64,000 bases of DNA, taken from assembly GCF_000245335.1 (NCBI RefSeq), contig NZ_JH600286.1, positions 248,001-312,000 of the forward strand, in the 5' to 3' direction. The number at the start of each line of letters is the position of its first letter. The stretch's first letter is position 1. Made by a program: the position numbers and the translations under genes. Below, piece by piece: positions 16,254 through 23,928 of the stretch. The stretch is from Bacillus mojavensis RO-H-1 = KCTC 3706 (lineage in GTDB: Bacteria > Bacillota > Bacilli > Bacillales > Bacillaceae). The notes beneath the pieces are model-generated. The model made no database searches. It had not been told where the DNA came from and worked only from the letters and a program-made list of their open reading frames with translations.

Positions 16254-16589
16254 ATGATGAACACAGTAAAAGATATAAATGAATTGCTATTCAGTTACAC
16301 AGATATTTTTGACACGGAAATATCCCCTGGAATAGAAAACGCCAAGAGCCGAGGGCAGTTACGTAAAGCAGTGAAGAAGGCCGTAGTTTCTATCAAACAA
16401 CTTGAGTATAGACTTCAACGAATGGATTTCGATAAAGATCTTGAAACGCCCGTTAGTCTGATTAAATCGTATTTCAGCACAGCCCGCAAAGGGTTTGAGT
16501 ATATAGCTAAGGGTAACGCGCACAAAGGCGCACAGTATGACCGCCGAGCAAGAGAAATTTACGCCGAATACTTGAGAAGGTTCGTATAA
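16254..16589 (+). CDS. 111-residue helical protein coupled to the tape-measure gene (possible tail chaperone)
   Basis: AAAGGAGCGAG precedes ATGATG. All-helical protein (ISPGIENAKSRGQL, then IKQLEYRLQRMDF). Its TAA overlaps the ATG of the tape-measure gene (TAATG), so translation is coupled. In tailed phages the gene before the tape measure usually encodes the tail assembly chaperone; position, size and helical content fit, but no sequence family is recognised. Confidence 0.62.
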   Translation: MMNTVKDINELLFSYTDIFDTEISPGIENAKSRGQLRKAVKKAVVSIKQLEYRLQRMDFDKDLETPVSLIKSYFSTARKGFEYIAKGNAHKGAQYDRRAREIYAEYLRRFV

Positions 16590-19500
16590 TGGCAGATCAA
16601 TCGATTATCGTCCGGATTGGGACAGACATAACGGATCTTACGCAAGGGCTAAGACAATCAACGCAAAGCTTAACGGAATTCGGATCGAGAATGGCCAGCA
16701 TGGGAACGACGGTCGCGGCGGGATTCGGAGTGATTTCCGCAGCAACCGTCGGAGGACTGGCAGGAGCGGTTAAGGCTTCGGCTGATTTTGATACGGCAAT
16801 GAGAAAAGCGGGCGCCATTGCCGGAGCAAGCGAGGAGCAGTTTAACGACATGCGAAACGCGGCCCTAGATCTTGGCGCTACCACGTCAAAATCAGCTTCG
16901 GAAGTAGCAGAAGCAATGACAGAACTTGCTGCGAAAGGTTTCGATGCAAACGCTGTAATTTCAGCTATGCCGGGGATCATAAAGGCGGCTGAAGCCTCTG
17001 GCGAGGACTTAGCGCTAACGTCGGACACCGTAACAAGCGCACTAAACGCGTTTGGTATGGAGGCCAGCGACGCTACAAAGGTCGCAGATATTTTGACGGT
17101 CACAGCGAACAAGTCGGCCGCAGGTATGAGCGACATGTCTTATGCGCTGAAATACGCTGCGGGGCCGGCTCATCAACTCGGCATATCTATGGAAGAACTT
17201 TCGGCAGCAGTCGGTATCATGGTAGACGCCGGAGCTGACGGATCTCAAGCCGGTACAACATTACGGGCTTCTTTGTTGCGTCTCGTAGATCCTCCGAAGG
17301 CAGCGGCTGCAATGCTTGAACGGCTTGGGGTGTCAACTACGGATAGTAACGGCAAATTTAAAACGCTTCAGCAAATTGTCGCCGAATTAAAGAAGAGTAT
17401 GGAAGGTATGACAAAAGCAGAAAAAGGCGCCGCACTCGCTCGTATATTCGGTACGGAATCAGTATCCGGAATGATGGCGGTCATTTCTGCAGGACCTGCA
17501 AAACTCGGAGAATTCACGAAAGCCCTGGAGAATTCCGGAGGCGCCGCAGCAGAAGCCGGTAAGAAAATGAAACAGGGAATCGGCGGCGCGCTTGAAAACT
17601 TAGGCGGGGCCTTCGAAACGTTAACTATTATGATAGGTGACGAGCTTGCTCCGTTTGTGCAATCTCTCGCGGATAACATTACCGACCTGATTAACTGGTT
17701 CAATAACTTAAGTGAAGGTGCAAAGCGCTTTGTCGCGGTAAGCGGTCTAATTATCGGAGGATTAGCCGGCTTCATTGCGTTGACTGGTGCGGCAGTCGCA
17801 ATCATCGGGTCACTTATTTCAGCAACCGGTACCATAGTAACGGCATTTTCAGCACTTGCAACTACGATGGGAATGACGAGCGGAGCCTTACTGTTATTGC
17901 TCGGTCAATCCGCACTCATTGCCGGAGCCATCGTAGCGGCAGTCGCAGCCATCGCGTTGTTAATCAAAAACAACGAAGCCATCCGTACTAAGCTCGAAGC
18001 TTTAGCGAACACGATAGGCGCAAAGCTTGCCCCGGCCCTGGCGACGCTGAAGACACTATTCAGCGGACTAGCAACGGTTCTAACAGGTGACTTCGCAAGC
18101 GGTGCCGATAAGTTGCGTCAGATTCTTCCGGAATCAGTCGTCCAGTTAATTATCGCTGGCGCTACGGCCGTACAGAACGCGATTACGAATCTGATAAGCG
18201 CCGTCAACAAAGCGTTTCAGGGCGACTTTAGTTCTATCGCGCAATACATTCCGACAATCATCGGACTGTTAGTCGGCGGCCTACCGGGCTTGATCATAAC
18301 GGGCGCTAAATTTCTGCCGGCAATCGAGCAAGGCCTACAGACGTACTTGCCGACGTTTCTAAACGGATTTGTTAATCTCGTAACTTCTGTCGTAAACGCG
18401 ATAACTACGAATCTACCGATACTAGCGCAGGCTGGCGTTCAAATTATAACGGGTCTTCTAACGGGATTTACGCAGGCGCTTCCGAATATTCTAACGGCGA
18501 TTACGCAAGTCATAACGACGCTGATCCAATCGATCACAACGCTGTTACCGATGCTCCTTGGCGCGGGCATCCTAATCATTACGTCGCTGATCCAGGGAAT
18601 TGTCACGGCTCTTCCGGCAATCATTACAGCGGCAACGCAATTACTAACGATGTTAATTACGACAATTGTTACGTTACTACCGATGATCATTGAGTCCGGC
18701 ATTCAGATTTTAAACGCGCTGATTAACGGAATAATCCAGGTTCTTCCGCAACTAATCGAGGCGGCGCTCCAGCTTATTATGGCGCTTATTAACGCAATTG
18801 TGACGAATTTACCGTTAATACTCGAAGCTGGCATTCAGATTTTAACGGCTTTGGTCGACGGAATTATTACGATGCTTCCGCAATTAATCGAAATGGCGTT
18901 GTTCTTAATCGTCAGTTTGGTCCAAGCGCTGATCGATAATTTACCGAAAATCATTGACGCTGGCGTTCGTTTAATTATTGCGCTAGTAAACGGTTTGATC
19001 CAGGCGCTTCCGCAATTAGTTTCGGCCGCGATTACGTTACTTACGCGATTAGTCGATACGATCATCCGATTTATGCCGCAGCTAATCGATCTTGGAATCA
19101 AGTTATTAGTCGCGCTCGTAAACGGTTTGATCCAAGCCGCGCCTAAGCTCCTGCAGATGGGCGTAAAAATCGTTACTGATTTGGCAGGCGCAATCGGCGA
19201 TAACGTAAGCAAAGTTTTTGACGCCGGGGTCGATTTAATTAAGGGCTTATGGAACGGAATCAACTCCGTAAAAGACTGGATTCTCGGAAAAATTGGCGAC
19301 TTTGCCGGCAGCATTACCGACGGAATCAAAAGCTTCTTCGGCATTCACTCACCTTCTCGCGTATTCCGTGATGAAGTCGGTAAGTTCTTGCCATTAGGAT
19401 TGGCGGTCGGTATCGAACGTAATATCGGCGCAGTTCAGTCGGCGGCAGACGCAATGGCAAACGCGGCCATGATCGACGCACAGGATTACGCGTACAATCC

Positions 19501-19702
19501 GTCAATGGCGCTGACGGGCGGAAAGATGGCGAGGGTTAAACACGCCTTCGAAGCGTCAGTTGCGGAGCCGAACGTCGGACAGCCGATGCACATCGAGCTT
19601 GTGACGGTAATGGATAGCGAAGAGATCGGACGCAGGACAGAACGCGTTGTAAGTGCGGAACAAGGACGGAAAATTTCGATTAAAAATCTGATGCAGGGGT
19701 GA
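16589..19702 (+). CDS. Phage tail tape-measure protein
   Basis: 1037 residues. Residues about 50-340 show the TP901-type tape-measure core (AGASEEQFNDMRNAALDLG, then SGMSDMSYAL-like segments). Hydrophobic segments lie at about 375-465. Residues about 600-860 consist of roughly 43-residue hydrophobic repeats built on LPQLIEAALQLI and LINGI patterns. The C-terminus has the typical FFGIHSPSRVF motif near residue 920. In phages this protein sets tail length and occupies the tail tube. No head, tail-tube or baseplate genes accompany it, which is highly unusual. Intact, in good codon usage, and 18 percent of the element, so it is presumably under selection. Confidence 0.92.
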   Translation: MADQSIIVRIGTDITDLTQGLRQSTQSLTEFGSRMASMGTTVAAGFGVISAATVGGLAGAVKASADFDTAMRKAGAIAGASEEQFNDMRNAALDLGATTSKSASEVAEAMTELAAKGFDANAVISAMPGIIKAAEASGEDLALTSDTVTSALNAFGMEASDATKVADILTVTANKSAAGMSDMSYALKYAAGPAHQLGISMEELSAAVGIMVDAGADGSQAGTTLRASLLRLVDPPKAAAAMLERLGVSTTDSNGKFKTLQQIVAELKKSMEGMTKAEKGAALARIFGTESVSGMMAVISAGPAKLGEFTKALENSGGAAAEAGKKMKQGIGGALENLGGAFETLTIMIGDELAPFVQSLADNITDLINWFNNLSEGAKRFVAVSGLIIGGLAGFIALTGAAVAIIGSLISATGTIVTAFSALATTMGMTSGALLLLLGQSALIAGAIVAAVAAIALLIKNNEAIRTKLEALANTIGAKLAPALATLKTLFSGLATVLTGDFASGADKLRQILPESVVQLIIAGATAVQNAITNLISAVNKAFQGDFSSIAQYIPTIIGLLVGGLPGLIITGAKFLPAIEQGLQTYLPTFLNGFVNLVTSVVNAITTNLPILAQAGVQIITGLLTGFTQALPNILTAITQVITTLIQSITTLLPMLLGAGILIITSLIQGIVTALPAIITAATQLLTMLITTIVTLLPMIIESGIQILNALINGIIQVLPQLIEAALQLIMALINAIVTNLPLILEAGIQILTALVDGIITMLPQLIEMALFLIVSLVQALIDNLPKIIDAGVRLIIALVNGLIQALPQLVSAAITLLTRLVDTIIRFMPQLIDLGIKLLVALVNGLIQAAPKLLQMGVKIVTDLAGAIGDNVSKVFDAGVDLIKGLWNGINSVKDWILGKIGDFAGSITDGIKSFFGIHSPSRVFRDEVGKFLPLGLAVGIERNIGAVQSAADAMANAAMIDAQDYAYNPSMALTGGKMARVKHAFEASVAEPNVGQPMHIELVTVMDSEEIGRRTERVVSAEQGRKISIKNLMQG

Positions 19703-19793
19703 TGGCGTTAGAAGACGAAGCAGGGCGGTTGGGAGGCCGCCTTTAAGCTTCGTTTGTCATACGTTTGCCAAATATAAAATATAAGAAACTTTT

Positions 19794-20000
19794 CTATACT
19801 CTTGCGTATCTGTAGCTGTTTTTAATAAAAGCGTGATGGTATCTTCCTTTAGAAGGAGCGGACATTAGGCCATCATACACACCTTGAGGCACATCAAAAT
19901 AGTCGTAGGTGCCGCTTTTAAAAACAATCCGTAACACTTTGGATTGGGAATCGTAGCCAACAGCACTTAAATTTGAAGAGTTAACCGGGACTAAGTTCAT
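19794..20000 (-). CDS. KTSC-domain small protein
   Basis: 68 residues with the KTSC-type pattern (VGYDSQSKVLRIVFKSG, VPQGVYDGL, SKGRY). ATG 20000 follows GGAGGTGATACT; a longer reading to 20033 has no site. KTSC proteins are common in phages and plasmids; their biochemical role is not established. It lies on the strand opposite to the tape-measure gene near the right end of element 1. Confidence 0.75.
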   Translation of the reverse strand: MNLVPVNSSNLSAVGYDSQSKVLRIVFKSGTYDYFDVPQGVYDGLMSAPSKGRYHHAFIKNSYRYARV

Positions 20001-20078
20001 AGTATCACCTCCATTTGGTATATATTTCTGCAAAAAAGATCAAAATACCTTCAAAAACTAGTCGAAAGGATGAGAAAA

Positions 20079-20222
20079 TTGTTGGAATTTAAAACGTTAA
20101 AAGAAATCGTCGAGCAGCTTAAGGATTGCGGATATGAGTGCGAGGCAGGTCCGTTAGTGAATAACATAGCTTTTCAAAAGCTTGCGGAATTTGCTGATGT
20201 CGAAATACGAGAGCAACCCTAA
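20079..20222 (+). CDS. 47-residue hypothetical protein
   Basis: TTG at 20079 with AAAGGATGAG upstream; an ATG at 20070 in the same frame lies inside that site. Helical (LKEIVEQLKDCGYECEAG). Divergent from the KTSC gene. Function unknown; short, so moderate confidence only. Confidence 0.5.
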   Translation: MLEFKTLKEIVEQLKDCGYECEAGPLVNNIAFQKLAEFADVEIREQP

Positions 20223-20347
20223 TCAAACGGAGTCTCTATTGAGATGTCTAAGTAATATTTTTTTAAAAAATAAACTCTTCTTGCGCGGTTGAGGCGCTTA
20301 GTCTATAATCGGAATTAACAGAATAAGGACGTTCAATATGAGTTGCA

Positions 20348-20392
20348 TGACTTAACGCTGATATACCAACGTTTGACTTACCGATTGACTTA
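20348..20392 (+). repeat. Right arm-type integrase sites (three TGACTTA repeats)
   Basis: TGACTTA at 20348-20354, 20374-20380 and 20386-20392. The last two are 12 bp apart, exactly as in the left arm (3360, 3372). They end 17 bp before the right core. Confidence 0.6.
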
Positions 20393-20408
20393 TCGGATCA
20401 CTTGCGGA

Positions 20409-20461
20409 TACCTTGACAGGGTAGAGGTCGCTGGTTCGAGCCCAGTCGGAATCATAGCTTA
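20409..20461 (+). repeat. Attachment core, middle copy (attR of element 1, left end of element 2)
   Basis: 48 bp identical to the tRNA-Val 3' part; 53 bp (to 20461) shared with 27782-27834. Only the 3' part of the tRNA is present and the 5' arms cannot pair, so it is not a tRNA gene. Confidence 0.92.
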
Positions 20462-20486
20462 AACCCTTGAGCAGCAAGGGTTTTTT
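20461..20486 (+). terminator. Terminator after the middle core
   Basis: AAACCCTTG/CAAGGGTTT with a 5-base loop and T-run. It would have terminated tRNA-Val when element 2 was adjacent to the gene. Confidence 0.85.
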
Positions 20487-20512
20487 ATTTTGTTTATTTA
20501 TTGATTTTGTCA

Positions 20513-21215
20513 TTATTCATCGACTTGGGGACGAATTGGGGACGAAATTATTTTTTTGAGCTGATTTTGTGCTAAGTTTCTAGGATCGAACTGGTTAAAG
20601 TGTTTTACTGTGCTATTTTCGAGTTTCTCGGTAACATGACCATAAATATCACTAGTTGTTCGAGTGCTGGCATGCCCAGCTCTTCTTTGAATAGCACTGA
20701 GACTTTCGCCAGCTTCCCTAAGGAGAGCCACCATAGTATGCCGCAAGTCATGGAGACGAACATCTTTGAGCCGTACTTCTTTTTTATTTTAGTCCATTTA
20801 GCGGTAGGGGTTGTATAGTAGTAAGGTTTTCCTTTACCACTGTGAAATACATATTGATGTTCTCCGCCTTCCCAGGTATCGCCAAGCAACAATTTTTTCC
20901 ATATACGATAATATTTAGCCAACTCATCCATATAAAAAATCAGGCATTTTAACGAGTTGAGAACTTTTTGACTTCGGGCTTTTGACGTGAGGCTCTCCGT
21001 TAATTGTTTTAAAAATTGATCTGTTTACATATATTCCACCTTTACCAATCTACATCCAAGTGACATTCGCAAGCAAGAGCTTCTCCTCTACGAAGCCCCC
21101 CGATTAGAGCTGCAAGATAATATAAGCGCTATTAAATATCTATTTGATACAACACTTTAATACATTCAGCTGCTTCTTCTGATTCAAGAAAGTTCATTTC
21201 CTTATTCTCAGCTTC
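20513..21215 (-). pseudogene. Broken tyrosine-recombinase integrase of element 2
   Basis: The 3' part (20513 to about 20770) encodes RHTMVALLREAGESLSAIQ, RRAGHAS and the Tyr motif SDIYGHV; one missing base near 20770 shifts the frame, after which 20770-20931 continues as KPYYYTTPTAKWTKIKKKYG. Further upstream, about 21060-21190 still shows LAALIGGLRRGEAL, the Arg motif of the catalytic domain, with stops on either side. The N-terminal domain is gone. At least three lesions make it inactive. Confidence 0.85.
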
Positions 21216-21238
21216 AAGCGAACTCAATCCCTCCATAG

Positions 21239-21331
21239 GATGAGCGTGATAAGACAAACGGTTGGCTCCTTGGGGCTATTGCGGTGGTTTTATTCTTTGC
21301 AATTGCGGTTCTGCCGGGGATAGGAGAATGA
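21239..21331 (+). pseudogene. C-terminal fragment of a membrane protein
   Basis: Open frame without a start, coding for one hydrophobic helix (WLLGAIAVVLFFAIAVLPG) and a stop. Probably the remnant of a small holin- or membrane-type gene. Confidence 0.4.
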
Positions 21332-21411
21332 CAGCATGAAAAGTTTTGAGTTATTCACATGAATAGGGGGTTTTTTGAAAATTGAGAGAGGGGAAGGCCC
21401 CCTCATAATTT

Positions 21412-21768
21412 TTATTCAACAGTAACGAAAACAGCACCCAATACAGAACCATCACTTTTAAAGAGAGTAATCTTAGCATTGCCCCTATGGTTAGGGTAAA
21501 TTATCCCTCTAGAGCTTACAGATGCAACATACGAATTATCACTTACAAATCTTGTGGCTAGCGGTTCTTTAATTTCATGTGGCTGGCCCCCTACATAGAG
21601 GGTAACAGAATAGTTCTGAATAGAGATTTTATCTGAGACAGAAACATGCTTAGCTTCTTGAATTTGTGTAGGAGAGTTATTAACTTCTTTAGCAGATGCT
21701 ACGCCACTAACTGAAAAAGCTAAAGCTGAAATTGATAAAGCAGAAACAACAGTTTTCTTGAAATTCAT
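21412..21768 (-). CDS. yjcN: Secreted protein, YjcN-like
   Basis: 118 residues with a clear signal peptide (MNFKKTVVSALSISALAFSV, probable cleavage after VASA). The mature part is a small beta-rich domain with VTLYVGGQPHEIKEP and SYVASVSSRGIIYP, which resembles a bacterial Ig-like fold. AAGGAG lies 9 bases before ATG 21768. The symbol is tentative and rests on location in the yjc region and size. Function unknown. Confidence 0.65.
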   Translation of the reverse strand: MNFKKTVVSALSISALAFSVSGVASAKEVNNSPTQIQEAKHVSVSDKISIQNYSVTLYVGGQPHEIKEPLATRFVSDNSYVASVSSRGIIYPNHRGNAKITLFKSDGSVLGAVFVTVE

Positions 21769-21876
21769 TTTAAACACTCCTTTTTAAATTTTTGTGTTAC
21801 AACATAAGATTTCAACGGAAGTAATTATTTTCCTTGTAAATAAATGTTAATCATTTGTGAACAATAGGGGGATTAG

Positions 21877-22059
21877 ATGGCACTGAGAGTTTTGTTTCTG
21901 CTGATGGGATGTGGATTCTGGGTATATTTCCAACACGATTACAGGCCGGACATGAAAGCGAACCTTGTTTTGATTGGGGCAACCCTTTCATTCACAGCTG
22001 CGGGTTACTTTAAAGATAATGATAAGTATATAGAGAAGAGGGAAGATAGTGGAGAATAA
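21877..22059 (+). CDS. 60-residue two-helix membrane protein
   Basis: Two hydrophobic segments (VLFLLMGCGFWVYF and ANLVLIGATLSFTAAGYF) with a charged tail; AGGGGGAT before the ATG. Its 3' half is repeated in degraded form at 28333-28425. No family recognised. Confidence 0.62.
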   Translation: MALRVLFLLMGCGFWVYFQHDYRPDMKANLVLIGATLSFTAAGYFKDNDKYIEKREDSGE

Positions 22060-22070
22060 TTATTTAGGAG

Positions 22071-22561
22071 GTGGTTAAAATTGAAAATTTAAACATTAAA
22101 GCTTCATTAGATGTTCAGTTAAAAGAAAACAATATTAATAAACAGTCATATCAAATAGACAGTAAACGTAAAAAATACAGGTTTTATTGCGAAAGCAGTG
22201 GGAGATGCATGAACCGGTGCCAGGGAAAGAGGAAAATTACAATCAGTGTGCAACGGTTCTATTAATAAATCCACATAAAGCGACTGCACTAATTACCGAT
22301 AGAACTGTAATGAATATAACTAATTTTGTTGTAGCTGAAGGCTTTTGTACTCTAAACATTGTAAATCTCTTTCCTCCTATGTCACCAAAACCAAAAGCAT
22401 TAGTCACGGAATCAAAAAGATATATGGAATTTAATAAAGTTTATATCCAAGAAGCCTGCAAGGACAGAAAAATTATTATTATAGCTTGTGGCGCTAAAGG
22501 TAAATACCACATTCCTGAATGCTCAATCTCGGGCAATGGGAGAACTCAGGAGCTTAATTAA
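22071..22561 (+). pseudogene. DUF1643-family protein, frame-disrupted
   Basis: The second part (from about 22187) encodes VLLINPHKATALITDRTV, IVNLFPPM and IIIIACGAKGKY, the pattern of DUF1643. The N-terminal part lies in another frame (22071 to about 22190, ending KKYRFY); adding one base near 22187 joins them as KKYRFYLRKQWE. So one base has been lost. DUF1643 function is unknown to me. Confidence 0.7.
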
Positions 22562-22649
22562 ACAGTTTGACCAGCTGGCCTCATGAAGAGGACGAGCGGC
22601 GCCTTAAATTGGAGCAAATTCGCTTGAATATCGAGAAAACAAGAACATG

Positions 22650-23326
22650 ATCGGAAACACCAGTTCAACGAGTTTCCACTTTACTGTTGATGATAAAGAG
22701 GTAAGACAGGGCATCCCTACAGATCGCAATGCATGGCAAACTGGAGACGGCACAAACGGCACCGGGAATCGTAAGTCTATCGGTGTTGAAATATGCTACA
22801 GCAAGTCAGGAGGCGCTAAATACTACGCTGCTGAAAAGTTGGCTATCAAGTTTGTTGCTCAGCTGCTTAAAGAATGCGGATGGGGTATTGATCGTGTGCG
22901 GAAGCAGAAGATTGGAGCGGCAAGTATTGCCCGCACCGTATTTTAGACGAGGGACGTTGGAATGAAGTTAAAGCGGCGATTGATGCTGAATTAAAAGCAC
23001 TTGGCGGCAATTCATCCAGCAAGAAAACAACTTCATCCAAAATGGTGAAAAAATCAAGCTCAAGCAAAAAGAAATCATCTTCTAATCTGCCTTCCGGCAT
23101 CTTCAAAGTGAAAAGTCCAATGATGCACAGTGCTGCTGTTGCGCAAATTCAAACAGCGCTGGCCGCATTGCATTTCTATCCGGATAAGAAAGGCAAGAAT
23201 TTCGGGATCGATAGTTTTTATGGACCAAAAACGGCGGTCAGACGATTCCAGCTGATGAATGGATTAAAAGCTGACGGCATTTATGGACCAACTACAAAAG
23301 CAAAACTTGAAGCACTATTGAAGTAA
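22650..23326 (+). pseudogene. Prophage N-acetylmuramoyl-L-alanine amidase, truncated and frameshifted
   Basis: Encodes the second half of an XlyA/XlyB/CwlA-type Amidase_2 domain (FHFTVDDKEVRQGIP, GNRKSIGVEICY, ECGWGIDRVRK). The frame breaks near 22908 where KHQDWSGKYCPHRI is expected, then continues into a Ser/Lys linker and a peptidoglycan-binding repeat (AVRRFQLMNGLKADGIYGPT). The N-terminus with the first zinc ligands is missing. Not functional as it stands; it marks element 2 as a former prophage lysis region. Confidence 0.82.
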
Positions 23327-23363
23327 TAAAAAGGTCCCTTGAATTTCAAGGGACCTAAAAGTC

Positions 23364-23705
23364 TCAATCAACGCTCTTATACCTTTCTGGGATCTTGTCT
23401 CTCCAAACAAGCATAAGGTTTTTAAATTTTTCTGTTTCCATGGTACTTGTGTCGTTTTCACTTTCTGTATAAAGGTGTTCTACGACTGTTTGATCTTTTT
23501 TTATATATGCAATGGTGGTGTTGAATTGAATCTCATATTCTTCAGACGAGCCATCCAATACTTCTTGAATAATTTTTAAGTATTCATCAGCTTCATCCAA
23601 CGAAACAATGTCTTCAATGAAATCAGAAAAGTATTCTAGTTCTGTAGGAAGAACTACTCTTAAGTACCCTAAAGGGTCTCTTTTAAATTCAAATGAATAT
23701 TCCAT
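23364..23705 (-). CDS. Probable immunity protein for the LXG/EndoU toxin
   Basis: 113 residues, acidic (many Glu and Asp), soluble. It starts 11 bases past the stop of the frame-corrected toxin gene (23716), the classical toxin-immunity arrangement. No catalytic motif. I do not recognise its immunity family by sequence; the assignment comes from position, size and acidity. Its continued integrity suggests it still protects the cell from this toxin or its relatives. Confidence 0.7.
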   Translation of the reverse strand: MEYSFEFKRDPLGYLRVVLPTELEYFSDFIEDIVSLDEADEYLKIIQEVLDGSSEEYEIQFNTTIAYIKKDQTVVEHLYTESENDTSTMETEKFKNLMLVWRDKIPERYKSVD

Positions 23706-23715
23706 GATAAATCAA

Positions 23716-23928
23716 TCATTCCTTTGGTTTTTTATATAAAGGATATGCAGTTGCTATTGAGCCATCCTTATTAATGTACATCTCCACATCAATCCCTGAT
23801 GAAGTTTTGCCGATATACTTATTATCTCGTATGTGTTTTTTGTTTTTGTAAGCTTCTGAAATTGTATTGTAAACTTTTACTCTATCCCATTCTTTTGGAA
23901 AGAAAGATGACTTTGCTACTTTTTTACC
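23716..23928 (-). other. C-terminal half of the EndoU domain in the -1 frame
   Basis: Without the frame change the toxin stops at 23916. In the -1 frame translation continues for about 67 codons with no stop until TGA 23716-23718, coding for SSFFPKEWDRVKVYN, GKTSSGIDVEMYI and TAYPLYKKP. These carry the Lys/Thr and Tyr positions that complete an EndoU nuclease active site. Confidence 0.75.

Larger units (their letters stand above)
3261..20456 (+). mobile_element. Element 1: integrated element with a lone tape-measure gene (about 17.2 kb)
   Basis: Bounded by direct 48-bp tRNA-Val cores, with an integrase gene directly inside the left end and TGACTTA arm-type repeats inside both ends. Contents in order: integrase, HTH protein, second recombinase-fold protein, two Xre paralogs, DUF3267 membrane protein, HEPN-like operon, overlapping small genes, long degenerate repeats, zinc-finger proteins, coiled-coil protein, tape-measure protein, KTSC protein. 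I see no terminase, portal, capsid, tail tube, baseplate, lysis, relaxase or DNA polymerase gene. It is therefore neither a normal prophage nor a conjugative element; a phage satellite or a strongly reduced phage fits best. Confidence 0.85.

Noticed and set aside
16597..19344. Several long open frames on the minus strand opposite the tape-measure gene
   Set aside because: They mirror the repetitive codon pattern of the tape-measure gene, have no ribosome binding sites and unnatural composition.
20401..20456. Apparent second tRNA-Val gene
   Set aside because: Only the 3' part from the anticodon stem on is present; the upstream bases cannot form the D-arm or acceptor stem. It is an attachment-site duplicate. 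The same applies to 27782-27829.
3261..20456. Element 1 as an integrative conjugative element
   Set aside because: No relaxase, coupling protein or type IV secretion gene is visible in 17 kb, and the only large gene is a tail tape-measure protein.
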